Shown: positions 1-10,888, counted from the first letter of the stretch. The stretch: 64,000 bases of DNA from Hortaea werneckii (GCA_037044905.1 JBAOKB010000019.1:33408-97407), one strand, 5' to 3'. The notes: generated from the letters alone by a model not told the origin. Made by a program: numbers and translations.

Positions 1-740
1 GGTCTTGCGAATTTATCTCAGCATTCCACTGATATCTCAGATTCCCGTTCCAGCTTTCCATGTCATATCCTGCAAAGTGCTTGCAAGTGGCAACGACCCG
101 CTTGTACTTCGGGTCGTAACCACCCTGAAGACCCAGGATCAGGCTGTGGACATAGCTAGACAGATGGAAGGGGTCCTCGCCAGGCGTCTCTAGACCACGA
201 CCCCATCTGGGGTCCTTGTAAGGGTTGATGTTGGGCGTCCAGTAATCGAGACCGGCGCGGTCGAAGTTGTTGAAGGCTCTAGCTTCAGTAGAGATAACTT
301 CAGCAACGGATCTGATCAGCTCGTCGTCAAAGGCGGCACCCATGACGATAGGCTGTGGGAAGCTTGTGGCGTAGCGGAAGTCGCCTGCTTCGGAGAAGTT
401 GACACCAGGGCTGTCTGCAACACCGTGGAGTGCCTCATTCCACCAGGTGTATGCTGGAAGACCCAGTCTATCGACACCAGGGGATGTGCTGCCAGTGTTG
501 TTGATCTTCTCCTCGACCGTCATCGCATTGATGAGAGCGGTGGCACGCTCGAGAGGGTCTAGCGTTGTGTCAGTGGCAACGGTCTTGAAACAGAAGGCGT
601 TGAAACGTACCCGCAGACATATCGCAAACGGTGTTGTCCCTCAAAGGGCCATTCTCGCAATCAGGAAAGCCTCTGCCTTCCAGCTGGGCAACGGCTCGCC
701 CGGCCAGGGCCAGAACTGCTGCTCCTAGTACAGCAGACAT
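1..740 (-). CDS. GH3 exo-beta-xylosidase, N-terminal part (cut by window edge)
   Basis: Secreted glycoside hydrolase family 3 enzyme, expected to release xylose from the non-reducing ends of xylo-oligosaccharides. Exon 1 is 611-740 (start ATG at 740-738) and exon 2 runs from 558 past base 1. The intron 559-610 has a GTACGT donor and a CTAG acceptor, and splicing keeps the frame. Residues 1-18 are a hydrophobic signal peptide ending in AVAQ. Next come the fungal xylosidase landmarks PDCENGPL, the block starting LTINNTGSTSPG-like (here EKINNTGSTSPGV), YTWWNEALHGVA, TSFPQPI, PRWGRGLETPGEDP and CKHFAGYD, which are the N-terminal (beta/alpha)8 barrel motifs. The catalytic aspartate region lies beyond the window. 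Family assignment is firm; beta-xylosidase rather than another GH3 activity rests on recalled similarity to fungal Bxl proteins. Confidence 0.9.
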
Positions 741-2395
741 GATTGAAAGTAAGGAGGAGATATGAGAGAGTAACTGGAATGATGAAGGAGACGTCCCAAA
801 GCTTTATACTTCACATCTTCTTGACCTACCGCATCGGACTCGCTTTCAAAGGCCAGTGGATACCAGCGATCTCCCGGCAACCTTGAGCCAGGCAAAATAG
901 CCACAACACATCCACAACCATGCTGAAAACGCTTGGCTGAGGATGACTGTGGAGCCCATGGTATAGACACCAACGCACGCGGAGGCCTTGGTATCCGTAC
1001 AGAACCGACCAAGATCCACCGGGAGGGACTGCTAAATGGGCAAGATCGTCGTTGCTGGGGGGACGTGCCCCTCGTGTGCTCCGCATGCAGGTTGAGGCTC
1101 ATGTCTGCAGGTTCGCGCGGAGGAGGAGGCCCCGCAGTCAAAGCTCCAGAGGTCAGATGTGAGATTCGCCAGCGGTCCTTGCTGATGCGCTCATCGAGAC
1201 GATCTCGGCGGTCCATATTGGCAGCGGAGATGGACTTGGCAAGTCAGCTTGTCAATGCTTTGAACAACGTCGTCATGAGGACGGTTCAGGCTGAATGAGA
1301 TTTCTTGTCTGCGAAAAAAAAAAAAAAAAAAAAATGTTTGACCTCGGGGAGGCTGAAGCCATTGGGGGTGGTCGGCCTTGACGCTCACAAGTCGCCGAAT
1401 AGCCGATCCGACTCCGATTGCCGTTAGCGGGCTTTGGGAATTTAGCCGGAAGGCGACATCTGCCATCAACCGCCATGACCATTCTCCATTCTCCAGCAGG
1501 GACTCCACACTCCCAACCCCATGCTTGCGGAACTGGGCGAGCGGAGCTCCAATGTCATGACTCGAGACTGAAGAAAACTGGATCGTGATGATTCTCTCAT
1601 CTCGGGTCAATCGAGTCTCCAGCCGCTCATCTTTCCCATCCGCTGCCACACAGCGGTAAAACTGCACAAGATCCAAAACAAACCTTCGAGAGAAACAATC
1701 CAAAAGCTCACCAGGTCGAACTGCCTCCCCACGACATGCGCAAATCATGAGATCGTCAGTGGATTGAATACATTATTAGGAGCTTCATACAAACAGTCCG
1801 TAGATCCAACGCCAGTTTGCTCATTTCGTGCTCCCCCCGCTGCAAAATGCACATCCAAAGCAGACACAGCAGGCCAAGAAATGCCCCTACTGAGTATACT
1901 GTATTCAAAGGAGAAGACACTTTAGCACCTAGACTCACAATGTGAGAAGATCACAATGCCGAAGCACCTCCGCCATCCCACACCGCCACCGCCATTGAGC
2001 ACGTTTCCTCGCATACTTGCTCAAACTGCGCAAAAGCTCGGCCCTTTTCAGGTCACGTGATGTTGTCAAAGTAACTGCTTTAAAAATGGCCACCATGGTA
2101 CATTAAAGTTGATCACACCTTGGTGGCATTCTCATCGACAAAAGTGAGACAATTGGAAAAGACATTCGTGAATAAGGTTGTGTTGAGATATTTGCCACTG
2201 GCCTCTTAAGTTGCCAATCCTCTTTGAACATCAACTTGGGCCTTGCATAACTGTGAGAACGAACACCTGGAACAGAAGCAGCCTACAACCAGACAAGAAA
2301 CGCCCAAAGCCTACAGAGACCCGGCAAAGCAAAGAACGACGAACCACATCATCTCTTTCCCAAGAATCGGCCAGCCAACCAGAGAGGGAGTAAGA
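741..2395. other. Intergenic region with 21-base poly-A tract
   Basis: No convincing gene is seen. The open frames here carry no recognisable family and one of them translates straight through the homopolymer. A pure run of 21 A lies at about 1314-1334. The half nearest base 740 is the promoter side of the GH3 gene. Confidence 0.5.
803..808 (-). promoter_or_regulatory. Possible TATA box of the GH3 gene
   Basis: The minus strand reads TATAAA 63 bases upstream of the GH3 start codon, a plausible TATA element. A GGCTAA hexamer (the XlnR/Xlr1 core used by xylanolytic genes in other fungi) is on the minus strand at 1442-1447. One hexamer is expected by chance and is only suggestive. Confidence 0.35.
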
Positions 2396-2965
2396 ATGTG
2401 CAACGGCGAAAACGGACGAGCAGCCCAGGGGGGCGCGATCGTGATCCTGAAACCAGCCGCTTTACATCCAACTCCCGCACGACCTTCCCTCCACCGCGAA
2501 CTGTCTCTGCGGTTCGCAGACGACGCGTCGAGTGGGAGGACTCTGGCGTTATTCGATCGACCATCACCAAGCTTCTTCTCTCCCGCCTCAGCTTCAGCTT
2601 CAGCTTCAGCACCGGGCAGCGCGGCATATATCCTCATCCAGTAAGTTGGCAACCCCACCCCTCCCACCCCTCTTCCTCTTTCTTCCTCTGCAAAATCTTA
2701 CCCCCCTTTGCCTCCCGCCAGCCGATCCGGTGACCTCCGATCAGACATCCCTCCCGAAGATGCACTGCAGCCTATGCACCGGTTCGAAATTCCAGCGGAT
2801 CGTGATCCTACCAGCGCTGCTGACTCGGGATCATCGTCGACGAGCCCTCTCTCCCTCGCGACGAAGTTGGATCTTTCTGTAGGGGAGACGGGCGTGATTG
2901 GGCGTCGGGCGTCGTTGGTGCTGGCTGGTCAGATACTGGGGGAGGGGGTTATTGGGTGGAATTGA
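2396..2965 (+). CDS. Small hypothetical protein, two exons
   Basis: I do not recognise the family. Two exons, 2396-2640 and 2722-2965, join in frame across an 81-nt intron with a GTAAGT donor and a pyrimidine-rich tract ending in CCAG, giving 162 residues. The start chosen is the ATG at 2396 (MCNGENGRAAQGG); an in-frame ATG further upstream adds a polar tail that looks like untranslated leader. The product has an alternating Ser-Ala stretch encoded by a GCTTCA-type repeat near 2588-2610, then an acidic segment and a hydrophobic Gly-rich C terminus. No signal peptide or obvious membrane helix is visible. Its reality rests on the clean splice and frame continuity only. Confidence 0.45.
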
Positions 2966-3239
2966 AGATTGGCAATGTTGTGGTTTCTTGATTTTTTTTT
3001 CTTTTTTTTACCATTCTTCTGGTGCTATAGTTGTACATTTTGTTAGATCGATCGCAGACTGACGATTGTCGGCTCTTTTCCTGTTCAGTGCTCGTATCCC
3101 TCCTCTTTCCTTACCATCGTGCCACAATCCAAAATGACCATGACAGCCATTCCAATCAATAGAAAAGACACCAGCAAATCTTTCTATTGAAATCCAATTG
3201 GTCTAACCTCTCTTCTCCCCACCCACCTTCCTCCCTCCC

Positions 3240-4273
3240 TCATACCCTCTCCCTCCTCGTCCTCTCACCCGCCGGCCTCACCACCCCCGCCGGCGGCGCA
3301 CTAACCCTCCCCGACTTCCGCACATCCCCCGCCGGCATCATCCCCCCACCACTCCTCCCCCTCCCTCCCCCATCCTCCCCCACAAACGGAATCCCCTCCC
3401 ACACCTTCCCCCACACACCGGGAACCGAACTCCGATCCCGCCTCGTCCCCGCCACATTCACCCAATACCGATGGAAATACCGATCCAGCCAGGTCCCCAA
3501 CGTACTGCCCCAATACGCCAACCGATCCTTCTCCTCGGCCGGGATCTGGTGTTCGAGGTTCGCGAGCCGGAGGCGGGACGGCGGCAGGCGGCGGAGGTCC
3601 GCGAGCCGGATGTCCCGCGTGATGAACCAGGGGGCGAAGCGGATGAATTGGATGCGGAGCGTGGCGGAATTGGTAAGGCTGCCGGTGGCAGGGGATGTCG
3701 GGTTCGTCGCCCAGCGTTGGAGGTCTGGTTTGCTTTTCCGGGCAGAGGGGGGTAGGCGCGCCCGGACTGAGGTTATCATGGGTCCGCTGGCGATGGCGGC
3801 TAGGAAGGGTAGGGAGGAGCCTAGTACCGCGAGGGGACAGAGCCAGGTTGGCGCGTTGGCGTCGAGGTAGATGGCGGGGACGTAGATGAAGGTTCCGAGG
3901 CCCAAGACTATGAGGGTCGAGAGGCGTAGGATGCCGGCTAGCACGGTTTGGGTGGTCGGGGCGAGGTAGATGTTGATGAGTTCGGGGTAGAGGTTGGCTG
4001 GTGGGGTAGGAGGAAAGATTAGTTTCGGGACGAGGTGGTTTGGGGCGTTGAGAGTGAGCGGGACATACGGGGTTTTTTACCCTGTTTTGCGGGAGTGGTG
4101 GTGGTCTCCCATCGCCGTGAGGTGAGCGATGGGAAGGTGGATGGGGTTTTATTCAGGAGACATTGTCGCGTGATGGATGCTCGATTGGCCAAGGTCAGAC
4201 GGGACGGAGAGCGGAAGAGAGTCTGCCTCGCGATGGAGGGCGCATTGTGTCGAAGGAGCGTTGGTGTGATCAT
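3240..4273 (-). CDS. TMEM70/TMEM186-like mitochondrial membrane protein
   Basis: Two exons, 4069-4273 and 3240-3997, flank a 71-nt intron with a textbook GTATGT donor, a CTAAT branch sequence and a CCAG acceptor, giving 320 residues. The N terminus (MITPTLLRHNAPSIARQ) is rich in Arg, Ser and Thr and lacks acids, typical of a mitochondrial presequence. After exon 2 begins comes an extended segment (NLYPELINIYLAPTTQTV) followed by two hydrophobic helices separated by a short polar turn, about residues 95-115 and 125-145, then a soluble C-terminal domain. This two-helix hairpin layout resembles TMEM70/TMEM186 respiratory-complex assembly proteins. That is inference from topology; an unrelated inner-membrane protein is possible. 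The tail beyond the core is Gly/Arg/Pro-rich low complexity. Confidence 0.65.
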
Positions 4274-4597
4274 CACATCTTGTCTCTTCTCGCTGCAGAG
4301 ATGGAGTGAAAGCTGGGGATGATGTGGGATGCATTGGAAGCTGGGACCAAGGGAGTTGATGGGGGCATTCAATGAATTTTGGTGAAGGTCATCCATCATT
4401 TGGGGGCGGATCGCGGGGTCCGAATCAAAGCTCCATCAATATGATTCAAACGTCGGCAAACGCGCCCCCGCCAAGTCGACGCGCCGGGTGGAACTTGGCG
4501 AGAGCGGGTTGCCAGCGTGTACTGTTCGTGTTGGACGATATCTATAACAATCACACGTCACCTCCGCTCTTGAGGCCCATTCTCGCCGCCATCCACC

Positions 4598-5785
4598 ATG
4601 CGTCCCTCTCAATTCCTCGCCCTCCCGGCATTGCTCCGCTCCGCCGTCCTCGCCTACACTCCGCTGGGCTCCGACTCCCTCGCCGCCCTCCACCCCGCAA
4701 CCGAGGCTGACTTCAACAGCGATGATGGGAACCTCCTCGCTCCCATCCTCATCCCCCGCGTACCAGGCAGCGCTGGCTCCGATGCAGTCCTCGACCACTT
4801 CGTCAACTTCTTCACCACCCAACTCCCGGACTGGAAGCTATCATGGCAAAACTCCACCAGCACCACCCCGACCAGCAATGGCAACGAGATCCCCTTCCGC
4901 AACCTCATCGCGACCCGTGACCCACCCTGGCTGGAAGACCAACCCGGCGAAGTCGGCCGTCTCGCCCTAGTCGCCCACTACGACTCCAAACTCACCCCGG
5001 AAGGCTTCATCGGCGCCACCGACAGCGCCGCTCCCTGCGCCATGCTCCTCTACGCGGCGCGCGCCCTCAACGACGCCCTCACCGCCAAATGGGCCACTGA
5101 CCAACCCCTCCCTTCCGACGACCTCGACGCCGAACCCAAAGGCATCCAGATCCTCCTGCTCGACGGCGAAGAAGCCTTCAAATCCTGGACCGACACCGAC
5201 AGCCTCTACGGCGCACGCTCCCTCGCCTCCGAATGGGAAACCACGCCCCACCCGGCCACAGCCAGCTACCGTACGCCCTTACACAGCATCGACCTTTTCG
5301 TCCTTCTCGACCTCCTCGGCGCCGCCTCTCCCTCGGTCCCCTCCTACTTCAAAACAACCCACTGGGCGTACCAACAGATGGCGGACCTCGAGGCCCGTCT
5401 ACGGGGCTCCGACCTCCTGCACACTCCTAAAGAAACTCTCCAACACCCGTTCCTCCCGGAATCCGGCAAGAAGGACTCGGACCGTTGGATCGGCGGCTAC
5501 GTCGAGGACGACCATATCCCCTTCATGGCGCGCGGGGTGGAGATCTTACATCTGATCCCGAGTCCGTTTCCCCATGTGTGGCATACGATGGATGATGATG
5601 GGGCGCATTTGGATCTCGGGACGGTGCGGGATTGGGCGGTGATTACGGCGGGGTTTGCGGCGGAGTGGTTGGATTTGGAGGGGTTTTTGGGGGAGAAGCG
5701 GGAAGAGGAAGAGGAAGAGGGGGTTCGGGAGGTGAAAGGGAAGGGTGAGCAGAGGAGGAAGGTGCAGGGGAGAGATGAGTTGTAA
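4598..5785 (+). CDS. Glutaminyl-peptide cyclotransferase-like M28 protein
   Basis: Single exon, 395 residues, with an N-terminal hydrophobic segment ending about residue 20 that reads as a signal peptide. It belongs to the M28 zinc-hydrolase fold of secretory glutaminyl cyclases, which convert N-terminal Gln or Glu to pyroglutamate. Landmarks in order: FRNLIAT, VAHYDSK (His of the metal site), GATDSAAPCAM (Asp ligand and start of the helix), LLDGEEAF (acid pair), DRWIGGYVEDDHIPF, and HLIPSPFPHVWHTMDDD (C-terminal His ligand and the loop typical of glutaminyl cyclases). The last 35 residues are a Glu/Lys/Arg-rich tail not expected in the enzyme core. An aminopeptidase role is less likely given the DHIPF and WHT motifs. 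Confidence 0.88.
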   Translation: MRPSQFLALPALLRSAVLAYTPLGSDSLAALHPATEADFNSDDGNLLAPILIPRVPGSAGSDAVLDHFVNFFTTQLPDWKLSWQNSTSTTPTSNGNEIPFRNLIATRDPPWLEDQPGEVGRLALVAHYDSKLTPEGFIGATDSAAPCAMLLYAARALNDALTAKWATDQPLPSDDLDAEPKGIQILLLDGEEAFKSWTDTDSLYGARSLASEWETTPHPATASYRTPLHSIDLFVLLDLLGAASPSVPSYFKTTHWAYQQMADLEARLRGSDLLHTPKETLQHPFLPESGKKDSDRWIGGYVEDDHIPFMARGVEILHLIPSPFPHVWHTMDDDGAHLDLGTVRDWAVITAGFAAEWLDLEGFLGEKREEEEEEGVREVKGKGEQRRKVQGRDEL

Positions 5786-6368
5786 GTACGTTCCGGCATA
5801 CTGTCCACTCATGATTTCTGCGTTTACGCGTTGATCTTTTCTTTCTCTTTTTTTTTTTTTTTCGGTGTTCTCTTTTGGTGTGGAGATTGAGTGCTTTGTT
5901 CTATGTCTGATCTTTCCTTGCGAGATTTTTTTTCCCCACATGATCTTCGTCAATTCTGCCATCCTCTTTTCCCAATGGTTCCCTTTGTCATCAGCTGTGA
6001 TGTGATCTGGGAAAGAAATGCCCCGACCCCCCCCCCACCCTTCCATACAATCCACATTCTCTAAAATGCGAACCTGTCCTTGCTCTCCCTACCACAAACT
6101 CCCCTCCTCCTTCCCTCCCCCGGAAAAAAAAAAGAAAGAAATAGAAAATCACCCGCGCGGGAGCGAAAAAGCCACAGCGAATCATTATAAAACCCATCAC
6201 AGCGAGAGAGATGAGCATTACCATTGCTAACCTACCCTGTCTTCTTAGATCGAATCCGTAAATGTCTCCAATAGCATTACCATCCCAACCATCGATATTC
6301 CCGCTCCGTTAACGAATCAATCTTTGGCACGCGAACACGAGACAAGATGGCAATTTCTCTCTATACTC

Positions 6369-6406
<38 letters not shown>

Positions 6407-7231
6407 CCTTCTCTCTCTCTCTCTCTCCTCTTTCTTGGTCCCGCTCTTTCCTTTCATTTGCTATTCCGCTCTTTCCTTCTTCCTACTTCCCTTTAGTTTT
6501 CTGTGAATTTGATTTTTTCTTTTTTCTTTTTGTCCCTTTTTCGGCGGAGGTGTCCGTGAGTTCCACAGACCAGTAATATGAAAGAAAGGTGATAGCAAGA
6601 CAACATGGGTGTTGCGAGGTCGTCTGACCCTGTAGGGTTTCGCTTGCTGTTCTCATAGTGCCACATGGATTTGATTCGGTGAGGGTGGGCAAAGAAAAGA
6701 AAGAGAAGAAAAAAAAAAAAAAACCAAAAGGCTTGAGGACTTTTTCCTGAGGCCTAGTAGAGACCGCACTTCTCAGTAAGAGCACAGTGAAAGAGAGGCC
6801 ACGGCAAGACGAGAACAGGGAAAGAAATTTGATTTGCTTTTTCCGCTTTCTATTCTCTTCTTCTCGTGATTTCATGGGCCCTTAATGTCTTAGCTAGGTC
6901 GAGAATGAAAAACCCAGGAGGATTCCGTTGGCGTCCTGCCTTTCCGGCCCCGCACAAATGACTCCGGAGGAAGAAGAAAAAAAAATTGATAAACAGAGGA
7001 TCCCCAGAACTCCAAATCCGAAAATGGCTTTCATTCGCTTGCTCGCTCGCTCACAGTGCATCGCAAGAATGGCTCCTCCTCCTCATGTCAACCCACAAAG
7101 GAGAATTCTTCTTCCCACATTGTCATCAGATCGTCACAAATTATAAATCATTTCGGGTTCTGTTTCCCCCCACACGCTCACAGCAATGACATTCTCCTCC
7201 CTCCCAGCCATTGCCAGCCAGTCATCCTTCC
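5786..7231. other. Intergenic region with 34-base poly-C tract and CT repeat
   Basis: No gene is supported. The stretch is strongly biased to pyrimidines on the plus strand. It holds a pure run of 34 C at about 6370-6403, immediately followed by a (CT)n microsatellite near 6410-6427, plus shorter A and T runs. It separates two convergent genes and probably contains both 3' untranslated regions. Confidence 0.5.
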
Positions 7232-8152
7232 CTATCCCTCCAGATACTTCTTCGCGAGCGCATTCAGCATAGGCTTCGCCACGGGCTCGACTTTACTCCA
7301 GTGCTTCTGGCCCGTCTGGATCATCTCGCCCAGATCCTTCTTCTTCTTGGGTTGCTGGCGGCCGTCCCGATCGCGGTCGGATCTCCGGCGGTCGCGGTCA
7401 TCGCGGCGGTCCCTATCCCGTCGGTCGTACTTGTCGTACCGATCGTAGTCCTCCCCGCGTGCTCGTTCCTTCTCCCGTCGCCGTTCGCGGTCCCGGCGGG
7501 AGTCCCGGTTATAGTCCGTTTTGTACCCGCGGTCGTACTCGTCGCGGTCCCGGCGGCGCGGGGCGCCATCGGTGCGGTATCCTCGGTCTTCGTAGCGATC
7601 GCGGTCCCGTTCTTTGTCTCGCCGTCTTCTGGGGGCTGGTGGTTCCGGGTCTGTGTCGTCGTCGTCGTAATGGCGTCGGTGCCGGTCGTTGCGTTTGTAC
7701 CGACGGTCATCGTCTTCTCTGGCGTAGTCTCTCATTCCATCCTTGCGCCGGGGTGCAGGTGGATCATCGTAATCCCGACGCCTGCGTCTGGGCTCGTCAT
7801 CTTCGTGGCGTCGTCGTCGTGGTTTGTAATCATCCTCTTCGTCTCGATCTTTCCCTATCGGTGGTCGAGGCAGAGGCGGTGAGTCGTCTGAAGGTCGGTG
7901 TCCAGGCCTTCGCTTTTCCCGAGAAGAGGGCTTACGGGCAACAAACTCGTCTTCGTCGCTTGCATCATAGTCGTCTCGTGGTTTTGAGGGCCTGGAGCCT
8001 GACTCCCGCGGACTGTCGTGCCTGCTCGGGTGACGTCTCCGCTGTCGGAAGTCGTGATCATCGTCGTAGCCGCGGGAGAGGTCTCTCGGTCTTCTAGGAG
8101 ATGGTCGTTCTCTGGAGCGAGGCAAATCTTCCGGATATGAAGGCGACGGCAT
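7232..8152 (-). CDS. Arg/Asp/Glu-rich low-complexity protein
   Basis: Single exon, 306 residues, from the ATG giving MPSPSYPEDLPRSRERPSP. Residues about 10-265 are almost entirely Arg, Asp, Glu, Lys, Tyr and Ser in RD, RE, DDD and RRR clusters, the composition of disordered RNA-associated or splicing-speckle proteins. The last 35 residues are different: a Lys stretch followed by an ordered-looking helix (DLGEMIQTGQKHWSKVEPVA) and NALAKKYLEG, which is probably the conserved part. No RRM or other domain is visible. The opposite strand also carries a long open frame, judged to be a shadow of this codon bias. Confidence 0.7.
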   Translation of the reverse strand: MPSPSYPEDLPRSRERPSPRRPRDLSRGYDDDHDFRQRRRHPSRHDSPRESGSRPSKPRDDYDASDEDEFVARKPSSREKRRPGHRPSDDSPPLPRPPIGKDRDEEDDYKPRRRRHEDDEPRRRRRDYDDPPAPRRKDGMRDYAREDDDRRYKRNDRHRRHYDDDDTDPEPPAPRRRRDKERDRDRYEDRGYRTDGAPRRRDRDEYDRGYKTDYNRDSRRDRERRREKERARGEDYDRYDKYDRRDRDRRDDRDRRRSDRDRDGRQQPKKKKDLGEMIQTGQKHWSKVEPVAKPMLNALAKKYLEG

Positions 8153-8572
8153 CGTCGGCGAAGTATGGTGTTACTTCGACCGTCCGTATTACACCTGGTA
8201 GATTAAATGTACTGGCGGCGGTGAGAAAAGCTGGGGAAAGCGGCTGGTGACGAGAAGTTAATTGACTTTAAGCATCGCCGGGTCTTGAAACATAGAAGCG
8301 GGCACGTGAGACGTCATATGTTGCGACGTCGGGCCACCCGACGATCGAAGCGTCCGCTGCAGGGTTACAATCGTCACGCGTCTGCCGGCCTGCTCTGTGT
8401 CGTGCCACGTCGCTGTAAGACTGTTAGAACCCAGACGGAATTTCGCACAAAGACTGGTGTTCTTCTATGCAGAGAATAATCGGAAAGCGCTGCGATTGGT
8501 GGGAAGAGGCGTCATTATCAGATGCCTGCACAACGTCGTCATATGTCGAAAGGAAAAACAAAAAGCTACCAG
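8153..8572. other. Intergenic, no feature seen
   Basis: This stretch lies between two genes on the minus strand and is upstream of the Arg/Asp-rich gene. CACGTG and GACGTC-type palindromic hexamers occur near 8303-8330, possible bZIP or bHLH sites. No gene is seen. Confidence 0.35.
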
Positions 8573-10888
8573 TTACACGTCTCCACCATTCGGTCCACCA
8601 CTCATGCTTTCTTCTTCCTCAGTTTCTACATAAGCCTGCAGGCTCTTTCGGGGAAGCTGCTGCATAGATCGATGTCTCGAGAACCCCTTCGGCGGTTGAC
8701 TCTGGCGTTCAGAGGTCGAGCGCAAATCTCCGACAGAATGGACCCGATGTGATGTGACTGGTGCAGGCAGTGGTGGCCAGTACGTCGAGTCGCTCAGCGT
8801 GGGACCATGTCTTTTTGAACGAGACCTCTCTTGGGCAGCAACTGAAGAGCCATTGGCTGGGTGTTGCAGGCGCGCATTTGGATGGCTTTCCGCTGCCTGA
8901 AGCTGACGTGACGTGTCAGGACGTGCCTGCGGCCGTTGTCGCAGATCATCATCTATGGTATTTCCATTGCCATCTATGTATCGGACTTCCTCGCTGAAAG
9001 ACTCTGGGCTTGTTCTGGCAGCGTCATCTCCATCACGTCCCTGTAGATTTGGCTTGCCGGAGCTCGGTACAGTAGCATGGCGGGAAGCTGACACGCTTTG
9101 TGCCTCAGATGACAATCTCACGTCATTTTCAATCGGCTGCTGCGACTTTTTGGATACATGCTGATGTGTAAGCATAGCTGGCTCGTCCAACAGTTTGTAC
9201 GACTTCTTAGGATCCTTCAGCGAGACAGCGAAAGCTTGGAATCTCCCATCGGGAGGAGAGTGTTCGACAAGATCGTAGTCGTTGGGACCCAGTACACCGG
9301 CAACCTGAGAGCAGACTTCTAGCCTCGCTTTCAGCAGTGAAAGCTGCTTGTCTGGATACTTCAGGTCACCATTAGAATCGCGTGGTGATCGTCGAGGTAT
9401 AATGCATGCGTGTTCAATTCCAGCCTTCATGACTCCGATTTCATCATCCCGCTCACGTAGCAACCTAGTCAAGCGCGAGCTTTTCCGGCGCTCATGCCCA
9501 ACGTCATCCACCGCAGCTCTGAATCGTCGGTCCAGTCTGTCAATTTCATCGTCCCTAAGCCGTATGAGCCTTGCACCTTCGGCTATGACACGATTCTGCT
9601 CCCCTGCGACTTCATCTTTATATTCGCAAAGGGCCTGCATCTTCCTCAGCTCATCTTGATGTTCGCGCATCAACTGAGCACGCTCTTCATCCCACTGACA
9701 TCTTTGCCTCTCGAGGTCACCCAGCAGACTTTGCGTGGAAGCACTAGCCTCTCTCAGCTCATTCAAGCTTTGCTGAGAATTGCGATACATCTGTCGACAG
9801 TCGGCGGAAAGCCGCTCAATCTTGTGATCCTTTTCGCGCATCACTTCACTTAGCTGGACAATCTCATTTTCTCGATCGAGCAAGGAGTTCTGCATCAATG
9901 CAATCCGCTCTTCAGCCTCAGCAGACGTCTCCCTGATGCGGTGCATGTGAGCGAGTTCGAGTTCCTTGTCGGCCAGGTGTTGCTCACTTGTCCGCAGCTC
10001 CTCTTGAGTCCGACATAACTGCTCATCAAGACGTGCGATTTCTAGATTCCTGAACGCTACTGCTCCAGGTGAAATTGTCGCGTTCTCATCGGTGTCTTTG
10101 AAATGGCCATGAGGTTCACGCAATGTGCCCTGCATGCTTGAATGAGTCTCATGGTCGACCGCTTCTTTACTTTTCGCTGGTTGTGTAATTGAAGAAGAGG
10201 GTTGCGTGTTTATACCATGTAAGCCGGCATTGAGCGCAATGATGTCGCGCATCACCTTCGCATTTTCTTCATCGAGCTGGCAATTCTGCTTCAGCATTGT
10301 CTTGTTATACTTCTTCAAAGTGCTCATGGTTACACTGGCGAGCTCGAGCTTCTGGCGAAGCAACTGTTCCTGTGGGGATGGCTCCGCGTCAGGCAGTCTC
10401 GACTCAGCTGTTTTAGAACGAGCATCTCCTGTGCGCTCGTGCTCCTGCCATGAATTTGTGCTGCCATTTGTGCTGCCAGGCGGCGTAAATTGTGGTTGGA
10501 CCCTGTCCATCCTGTCCTCAAGGTCGGAGACGGATTTCTCGAGCGCCATGATCCTGGAACCGGTACTATTACAATCGTTCTGAAGAGACTCAAGAGTTCG
10601 CCAGAGTATGGCATTCGACGGTGCGCTCTGGTGTTCCATCTGAGGGTTTGCCGTGCATTGCGACCACGGGAGACTAGCTTGGCTCTCCGCCCGGGCAGCA
10701 TGTAACCTTCCGTCGAGGTCTTCAAGATTTGTTTTGAGATCGCCAAGCTGCTGGGAGAAGGCGTCGTAGCTTGTCGATGGGAAGTCATCTGGCCTAGTTG
10801 CTGCCGCTGATACACGACGTTTGTTGGCCAGTTCTGCGATCTGCTGCTTTAGCTGATGCAGCTCAAGCTGGAACGTTGGAGCGTCCAT
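8573..10888 (-). CDS. Long coiled-coil protein, function unknown
   Basis: Single exon of 771 residues starting at MDAPTFQLELHQLKQQIAEL; the frame extends a little upstream only through a GTG codon. Long stretches with heptad leucines and charged residues, about residues 1-35, 165-200 and 270-470, predict extended coiled coils. The C-terminal 250 residues are polar and Ser/Pro/Gln-rich, with an acidic end (ETEEEESMSGG). No motor, SMC ATPase or membrane segment is present. Candidate roles are scaffold or cytoskeletal adaptor, and I do not recognise a specific family. Absence of introns across 2.3 kb and uniform codon use argue for a real gene. Confidence 0.8.
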   Translation of the reverse strand: MDAPTFQLELHQLKQQIAELANKRRVSAAATRPDDFPSTSYDAFSQQLGDLKTNLEDLDGRLHAARAESQASLPWSQCTANPQMEHQSAPSNAILWRTLESLQNDCNSTGSRIMALEKSVSDLEDRMDRVQPQFTPPGSTNGSTNSWQEHERTGDARSKTAESRLPDAEPSPQEQLLRQKLELASVTMSTLKKYNKTMLKQNCQLDEENAKVMRDIIALNAGLHGINTQPSSSITQPAKSKEAVDHETHSSMQGTLREPHGHFKDTDENATISPGAVAFRNLEIARLDEQLCRTQEELRTSEQHLADKELELAHMHRIRETSAEAEERIALMQNSLLDRENEIVQLSEVMREKDHKIERLSADCRQMYRNSQQSLNELREASASTQSLLGDLERQRCQWDEERAQLMREHQDELRKMQALCEYKDEVAGEQNRVIAEGARLIRLRDDEIDRLDRRFRAAVDDVGHERRKSSRLTRLLRERDDEIGVMKAGIEHACIIPRRSPRDSNGDLKYPDKQLSLLKARLEVCSQVAGVLGPNDYDLVEHSPPDGRFQAFAVSLKDPKKSYKLLDEPAMLTHQHVSKKSQQPIENDVRLSSEAQSVSASRHATVPSSGKPNLQGRDGDDAARTSPESFSEEVRYIDGNGNTIDDDLRQRPQARPDTSRQLQAAESHPNARLQHPANGSSVAAQERSRSKRHGPTLSDSTYWPPLPAPVTSHRVHSVGDLRSTSERQSQPPKGFSRHRSMQQLPRKSLQAYVETEEEESMSGGPNGGDV

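Noticed and set aside
725..1216. 163-codon minus-strand frame overlapping the GH3 promoter
   Set aside because: Overlaps the GH3 5' end and contains no conserved motif.
1191..1748. 185-codon minus-strand frame
   Set aside because: It reads through the poly-A tract as poly-Phe and has no recognisable domain.
3187..3870. 227-codon plus-strand frame
   Set aside because: Antisense to the TMEM70-like gene, whose clean splice and presequence explain the region.
4063..4080. Apparent frameshift in the TMEM70-like gene
   Set aside because: A consensus intron with GTATGT, CTAAT and CCAG joins the two frames exactly, so no frameshift is needed.
7211..7882. 223-codon plus-strand frame with many hydrophobic residues
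   Set aside because: It is antisense to the Arg/Asp-rich gene; the complementary RD/RE codons force Val/Ala/Ser-rich translations. No start context or motif.
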